A stretch of 25,196 nt of DNA from IMG/VR virus record IMGVR_UViG_3300035661_000313, positions 1-25,196 of that record; one strand, written 5' to 3'. A model generated the notes under the pieces. That model was given only the letters and a program-made list of their open reading frames with translations. It made no database searches and was not told the DNA's origin. Positions 21,481 through 25,196 of this stretch are shown piece after piece. Source of the DNA: a virus. A program made the translations under genes and the position numbers. How positions within the stretch are numbered: position 1 is the first letter of the stretch; each line of letters starts with the position of its first letter.

Positions 21481-21525
21481 CCGGGCGTCCCGGCTAGTTG
21501 AATTATACAGAGGCGTGTTGGCTAG
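21481..21525 (-). promoter_or_regulatory. Promoter P2 with leader stem-loop
   Basis: On the minus strand a perfect TATAAT lies at 21502-21507, about 60 nt before the start of the KOW-repeat gene. Upstream, the motif CAAACTAGCCA at about 21518-21528 is shared with promoter P1. A clear TTGACA is missing at the normal distance. Just after the expected start of transcription, CCGGG-ACG-CCCGG (21481-21493) can form a short stem-loop. Confidence 0.6.
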
Positions 21526-22064
21526 TTTGTGAAGTAGTCGTTTACCTTTCCCAGCGTGTCAGCTTCATCCGGAAGGCCCAGCATCTTGTTGATGATCAAG
21601 TTGCCGTTCGCGTTGCGTCGACCTTTCTTCGTCCAGGCCTTCGTCGCCAGGTCGAGCAGTTCTTGTGGGGCATTCAAGAACAGGTTCAGTACCATCAAGA
21701 CTTCACGCGGGGCCTGCTGAACCATCAGCGTCAAGGCGCCAGCGTTGTCAGTCTCACCAATGGCCTCCCGATTCCATTCCGAGCCGTCTTCGGGATCCAA
21801 ATGGGTTTCAGAGACCATCACACGCGCCTTGGTCGCCTTCACAGACAGGTCATTCAGGTGGTGAGCCCACGCGGTCTTAAACAGGGCCATGAAGTGCTGC
21901 GGCGTGTCGATGATCGAATACTTAGCAGCGCATCGCAGAAAGACAAGGACCCCCTCTTGCATCAAGTCTTGTCGATCATGGGTGTTGGCCACCCGCCACA
22001 AGTCTTTGGTGATCTGGTTCATCAAGTAGCCTTCAATGGGGCCGTGGAACTCAGGCGTGTACAT
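21522..22064 (-). CDS. Sigma-70-like protein (region 2 pattern), phage-encoded
   Basis: A 180-residue helical protein. Residues about 22-80 (LWRVANTHDRQDLMQEGVLVFLRCAAKYSIIDTPQHFMALFKTAWAHHLNDLSVKATK) follow the sigma region 2 pattern: an acidic DLxQEG box, then a helix, and an FxxYxxxW-like helix with aromatic residues. Residues about 115-165 (PREVLMVLNLFLNAPQELLDLATKAW) could be a region-4-like helical part but lack a clear helix-turn-helix. Such phage proteins may direct host RNA polymerase to phage promoters. The ATG at 22064 has a GGAGGAG site and overlaps the upstream gene by 14 nt. It ends at the P2 promoter. A primase-associated or other helical protein remains possible. Confidence 0.6.
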   Translation of the reverse strand: MYTPEFHGPIEGYLMNQITKDLWRVANTHDRQDLMQEGVLVFLRCAAKYSIIDTPQHFMALFKTAWAHHLNDLSVKATKARVMVSETHLDPEDGSEWNREAIGETDNAGALTLMVQQAPREVLMVLNLFLNAPQELLDLATKAWTKKGRRNANGNLIINKMLGLPDEADTLGKVNDYFTN

Positions 22065-22437
22065 TCACTCTCCTCCGGGGTTTCGCCTCTTTGGCGGTGG
22101 TCACTATGGGTTCAATAAATTCAACGCACCTACGGGCCTTTCCTTGGGCCGGAGGGGCATCCTCGGCCACGCCGACCAACACCCGCGTTCGCTGGCGCTG
22201 CTGAGCTGGCATCTTGCCACTGCGAATGTCTTCCAGAATGCGCTTCACGCTCACGCTGAACGGGTCACCTGAGACCGGGGCGATCCACGCGTCGGTGCCA
22301 TCGCTCACCCCGACGATCTCGAACTCGCCAGGCAGCATGCGAAGCTCGACCTGTCGGTTGCGGTGAGGGTCGAACGCGTTGGCCAGCAGAAGGCAGCCAG
22401 CGAAATGACTCTGGAAATAGTGGTTGTACTTGCTCAT
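22051..22437 (-). CDS. Hypothetical protein, 128 aa
   Basis: I do not recognise this protein. The ATG at 22437 overlaps the primase stop as ATGA. The N-terminal 75 residues look like a small alpha/beta domain (YNHYFQSHFAGCLLLANAF, then VELRMLPGEFEIVGVSDGTDAWIAPV). The C-terminal 50 residues are basic and low in order (KMPAQQRQRTR...AKEAKPRRRVNVHA), suggesting nucleic-acid contact. It lies between the primase and a sigma-like gene in the operon started by P1. Confidence 0.65.
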   Translation of the reverse strand: MSKYNHYFQSHFAGCLLLANAFDPHRNRQVELRMLPGEFEIVGVSDGTDAWIAPVSGDPFSVSVKRILEDIRSGKMPAQQRQRTRVLVGVAEDAPPAQGKARRCVEFIEPIVTTAKEAKPRRRVNVHA

Positions 22438-23456
22438 GGGGGATCCTGCGGGTTGTCAGCGATGGCATCAGTCCATCGGATTGCTTGCTTGGGGCTCATC
22501 TCGCCTGCATCTTTGAGGCCATAGGGCACTCGGGTGATCCTCAGATCACGAATGAATGCCAGCTCTTGACGCATCCTCATGCTATCAACAAGCCCTAGGC
22601 CAGAAGCCATGTCCATCATGACGAACTTGTAGTCGAACTGGTCCTCTGCCTCCTCTAGCATGTAGGCTTGCTCATCGCTGACCGAGTTGGTCGACAGGGC
22701 TACGGCGCGCACGCCTACCTCGGCCCCGTAGTGGTCTATCTTGAGTGCATCTAGTGGGCCCTCGACGATGATCAAGACCCGCCCGCCGAGGGCGATGCAG
22801 TCGTAGTTGAACAGGGTCTCTTTGGGAGGCACTAGGCACTCATCACGTGAAAGATCGCGGTAGCGGATCGTCGACCGGGCGATGGCCCGACCAGTCCAGG
22901 CCACGAGGTCTCGGTCTATCTCGTAGGGCAGAATCACACGATCACGCCAATCACCGGTAGAAGCGAAGCGGAGTCCGTGGGTTTCGGCAAGGTCTTCAGG
23001 GAAGGCAAAGCCCCGCCCATCCAGGTAGTCGAGGTGGCGCCTCGCTCGACGGCCCAGGAGGGGCTCAAATTCGCGCGGAAAGGCCAGGAAACGGCTGACC
23101 TGATGGGTTTGCCCCTCTTCGGTCTTTTGACGGCCCAGAACGCGAGCAGCCAGGGCCGTGAAGCCGTCAGGGTCGACGAAGTCTTCACCCAGGCCGGCTA
23201 TCTCTCGCGCCTTCCAATAGGGCACGTGAAGCAAGGCCATGAGCAGACGCAGAGGGCTCTTGCCCGAGTGGGCACGGCGGTTGCGCCAGCAGGAATACCA
23301 GCCGGTGTCGAGGTTCAGGCCCATGTGTTGTGAAGGGTCGGCCGATCCGCAGAACGGGCAGCGGATGTTGACCTCCCCTCGCTTGACATTGGCCCCTCGC
23401 TCAATGAAGGGGATGCGGTGCTCGTCTAGCAAGCCCCGCCAGTCAAGGGGCCGCAT
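22434..23456 (-). CDS. DnaG-like primase with zinc finger and variant TOPRIM domain
   Basis: A 340-residue protein from the ATG at 23456 (a TTG at 23462 is also possible). Residues about 33-56 are a CHC2-type zinc finger (CPFCGSADPSQHMG...WYSCW). Residues about 165-300 show a catalytic fold: RDRVILPYEIDRDLVAWTGRAI, then the TOPRIM start VLIIVEGPLDALK (E at about 231, D at about 235) and FKFVMMDMASG-type second motif (D at about 281). The second motif normally reads DxD; here the second aspartate is replaced by alanine. The C-terminus is short with no helicase domain. It would make RNA primers for the replisome encoded downstream. It overlaps the downstream gene as ATGA. Confidence 0.85.
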   Translation of the reverse strand: MRPLDWRGLLDEHRIPFIERGANVKRGEVNIRCPFCGSADPSQHMGLNLDTGWYSCWRNRRAHSGKSPLRLLMALLHVPYWKAREIAGLGEDFVDPDGFTALAARVLGRQKTEEGQTHQVSRFLAFPREFEPLLGRRARRHLDYLDGRGFAFPEDLAETHGLRFASTGDWRDRVILPYEIDRDLVAWTGRAIARSTIRYRDLSRDECLVPPKETLFNYDCIALGGRVLIIVEGPLDALKIDHYGAEVGVRAVALSTNSVSDEQAYMLEEAEDQFDYKFVMMDMASGLGLVDSMRMRQELAFIRDLRITRVPYGLKDAGEMSPKQAIRWTDAIADNPQDPP

Positions 23457-23458
23457 GA

Positions 23459-23773
23459 TCAACGCATCCTTGGGGCGCGCTTTGCGGGGGCTCGACGGCC
23501 CTTCTCCGTTCGGGTCAGCCCGTTGGGACTCTTTTTCCTGATGATCTTGCGATCATCCGAAGCCGGCGTGGCCCAGAACCACAGCTCGTTGCCGTTGACG
23601 ATCATGCAGTCAATGCAGCTGTGGTTCTTCAGGTGGGCCAGGGCAGGCCGGATGCGGTTCATTGGGATGGCCGTTGCCGCGTGAATCATCATGCGGTTTG
23701 CAAAGTCATCCAACGCAGTTAGGTAGGCCAGCACCACCGATACATCAGTGGGCCGTGTGGTTTCGTAGGGCAT
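23459..23773 (-). CDS. Small hypothetical protein, 104 aa
   Basis: I do not recognise a family. The protein starts MPYETTRPTDVSVVLAYLTALDDF, and the central part (MNRIRPALAHLKNHSCIDCMIVNGNELWFWATP) looks like a small winged-helix: a helix, then two strands around the NGNELWFW turn. The last 30 residues are strongly basic (KKSPNGLTRTEKGRRAPAKRAPRMR). It is the first gene after promoter P1 and is followed by the primase with a short overlap. A DNA-binding or regulatory role is possible but unproven. Confidence 0.66.
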   Translation of the reverse strand: MPYETTRPTDVSVVLAYLTALDDFANRMMIHAATAIPMNRIRPALAHLKNHSCIDCMIVNGNELWFWATPASDDRKIIRKKSPNGLTRTEKGRRAPAKRAPRMR

Positions 23774-23802
23774 CTTGATCTCTTTCTAGGGTTTCGAGGC
23801 CC

Positions 23803-23832
23803 ATTATACAAGGCCTCTGGCTAGATTGTATA
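23803..23832 (-). promoter_or_regulatory. Promoter P1 with inverted repeat (possible operator)
   Basis: On the minus strand a perfect TATAAT lies at 23803-23808, 30 nt before the start of the 104-aa gene. A 7-bp inverted repeat, TATACAA at 23805-23811 and TTGTATA at 23826-23832, spaces its arms over the -10 and about the -35 position, as an operator would. The motif CTAGCCA between the arms is shared with P2. A normal TTGACA is not present, so activation or a different sigma factor may be used. Confidence 0.65.
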
Positions 23833-23842
23833 CTAATTACAC

Positions 23843-25196
23843 TCAGCTACCCAAAAACCAATTTTTGCGGTCCTTTGAGCTGGCCCCAACCACCGATGAG
23901 TAGAGGTCCTTACCTTCCGCCAATAGGGTGAGGATGCCGCCGTCAACCGACCTTTTCAAAGCCAGGTCGTATATAAAGACCCGGTTGGTTTGGCCAGGGC
24001 GGTGGATGCGCTTCTCTGTCTGCTTCCTGGTGATAACCGGGGTGGGACTCTCGTAGAAGACCATGTAGCGGGCCACCTTCTGCAAGCCGTCGTTGCCGGT
24101 GCCGCCAGCCTCGGAGTTCATGACGAAGACCCGGCAGCCTGGGTCAGACATGAAGCGAAGGCGCGAGGCCGGCTTGTCCTTGGTGCCGCCGTAAAACCAC
24201 TCGTGATCAATCTTCAGATGGGTCAACCGGTCGCAGATCAGCCGGCCCGTATCGGTGTAGTCATAGCACACCACGATCTTGGAGTCACCCATCTCGTCGA
24301 TGAGCCGCTCCAGGGCGTCGAGCTTGGGGTTCTGTTTGAACATCAGCGAGTGATCCCCGTAGTCATCCTTCCACTTGAGGTAGCCGGAGGTGATCTGCCG
24401 CATGCGAAGCCATGGAGCTTCCAGGGCCCTAGAGTCGCCGCCTGAGTTGATCACTCCTTCCACCGCCCGCAGGTAGTGCTCCTTCTGCTCGGCGCCCATG
24501 TCGAGGTTGATGCGGCGGTAGACGCGGGCTGGCAGGTCGTTGACCTCGCTCTCGTCGTATCGCAGCGACCGGTTCTGAAGCATCTTGTTGAGCAGGCGAG
24601 TCATGCGGACGTTGTACGAGTAGACCTGGCCCTTCCATGGGCTCATCTTGGCGGTGAAGAACGTGCGCCGGAACAGACCCAGGTTCTCGCCGAACGTCTC
24701 GCCCTGATCGACTAGGTAGAACTGAGCCCAGATGTCTTCGACATCTCTACCAAACAGGGTTCCCGTGGCGGCGTAGACACGATCGGCGCTCTTGGTCAGC
24801 TGGTGCACGATCCCGAACCACAGGTTCTGGTGGTTCTTCAGCTTGTGGCTCTCGTCGATGGCAACGAAGTTGTAGAGCTTCTGCGCCATCTTCACCAGCT
24901 TGTCATTGCGAACCATGCTGACGCCCTTCTTGCCTTTCTTCTTGTCGCAGAGGGCCCAGTGGAGACCTTGGTAGTCTATCAACGAGACATCGCCACGAGG
25001 TGATAGCAGGGCCTCGCGCTTGGCTTCTATGTCTGACATCGAGATGGCCCATGGTTCAAGGTCTGAGTGCCTGTCCATGTCTTCGGTCCACGAGTCGATG
25101 TTGATCAGCCTAGGAACGGTCACGAGGGCCCTACGCAGGGTCTTCTCACGCTGGGTTTGGGTGATGAGGTCAAGCAGGATCTTCGACTTGCCTAGC
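23843..25196 (-). CDS. SNF2/SWI2-type helicase, N-terminus beyond window
   Basis: The frame is open from the window edge: the last bases already encode LGKSKILLDLITQTQ, a Walker A (motif I) of the helicase. In-window motifs follow: VAIDESHKLKN (DESH motif II), AATGTLFGRDVEDIW (motif III), KIVVCYDYTDTGRLICDRL (motif IV-like), FVMNSEAGGTGNDG (motif V) and RKQTEKRIHRPGQTNRVFIYDL (motif VI with the arginine fingers). This is the SWI2/SNF2 translocase pattern found in several phage replication modules, where it may remodel forks or remove bound proteins. An internal GTG at 25123 gives an apparent complete frame, but the motif I sequence before it shows the true start is outside. The TGA at 23843-23845 is followed by the P1 promoter. 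Confidence 0.88.
   Translation of the reverse strand, partial: LGKSKILLDLITQTQREKTLRRALVTVPRLINIDSWTEDMDRHSDLEPWAISMSDIEAKREALLSPRGDVSLIDYQGLHWALCDKKKGKKGVSMVRNDKLVKMAQKLYNFVAIDESHKLKNHQNLWFGIVHQLTKSADRVYAATGTLFGRDVEDIWAQFYLVDQGETFGENLGLFRRTFFTAKMSPWKGQVYSYNVRMTRLLNKMLQNRSLRYDESEVNDLPARVYRRINLDMGAEQKEHYLRAVEGVINSGGDSRALEAPWLRMRQITSGYLKWKDDYGDHSLMFKQNPKLDALERLIDEMGDSKIVVCYDYTDTGRLICDRLTHLKIDHEWFYGGTKDKPASRLRFMSDPGCRVFVMNSEAGGTGNDGLQKVARYMVFYESPTPVITRKQTEKRIHRPGQTNRVFIYDLALKRSVDGGILTLLAEGKDLYSSVVGASSKDRKNWFLGS

Noticed and set aside
20345-21532. Long plus-strand open frame of 395 codons
   Set aside because: It lies opposite the KOW-repeat gene, queC start, terminator and promoter; its Leu/Val/Asp repeats are the mirror of Lys/Glu-rich codons. 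The minus frame has ribosome site, promoter and domain repeats.
1-25196. Integrase, attachment sites or other signs of a prophage
   Set aside because: No recombinase of the tyrosine or serine type, no repressor and no flanking host gene could be seen.

Overview
The window is part of the genome of a tailed double-stranded DNA bacteriophage. Evidence: a tail-collar fibre protein, a large tail-tip or fibre protein, a T4-lysozyme-type endolysin, tightly packed genes with many 4-nt stop/start overlaps, and a full phage-type replication and recombination module. The DNA is visibly GC-rich and GTG and TTG starts are common. A GH24 lysozyme and the bacterial-type clamp and polymerase point to a Gram-negative, probably proteobacterial host; this is inference. 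No integrase, repressor or attachment site is visible. No tRNA gene and no CRISPR array were found.

Layout: the rightward arm (1-5255) carries the end of a tail/baseplate gene, a collar-domain tail protein, an 845-residue tail-tip/fibre protein, a 57-residue protein, a small single-TM protein and an endolysin fused in frame to a membrane domain. The leftward arm (25196 down to 5252) meets it tail to tail, the two stop codons sharing the bases CTAG. Read in its direction of transcription, the leftward arm holds a SNF2-type helicase (cut by the window edge), then a promoter followed by a small protein, a DnaG-like primase, an unknown protein and a sigma-like factor. Next come a second promoter, an acidic protein with two KOW-like repeats and a terminator. 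Then come queC, folE, a structured 94-nt gap, a DpdA-like transglycosylase and two small proteins that look like stand-alone copies of its N-terminus. After these come the beta-type sliding clamp, a UDG-PolA fusion polymerase, the clamp loader, a UvsY-like mediator, a tiny membrane protein, a gp32-like ssDNA-binding protein, a RecA/UvsX recombinase, a small protein, a RuvC-like resolvase, SbcD/Mre11 (gp47-like), SbcC/Rad50 (gp46-like) and three unknown proteins.

How it works together: the replisome is a mosaic. Polymerase, clamp and primase resemble bacterial types, whereas SSB, recombinase, mediator and the Mre11/Rad50 pair resemble the T4 recombination-dependent replication set. The likely special biology is DNA modification: FolE and QueC belong to the pathway from GTP to preQ0, and DpdA-like enzymes exchange guanine in DNA for a 7-deazaguanine. 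This would shield phage DNA from host restriction. QueD and QueE are not in the window and could lie elsewhere in the phage or come from the host. The most unusual details are a QueC whose four zinc cysteines are all replaced, the duplicated DpdA N-terminal modules, the structured leader before dpdA, and an endolysin gene with a strong internal start for its membrane domain.
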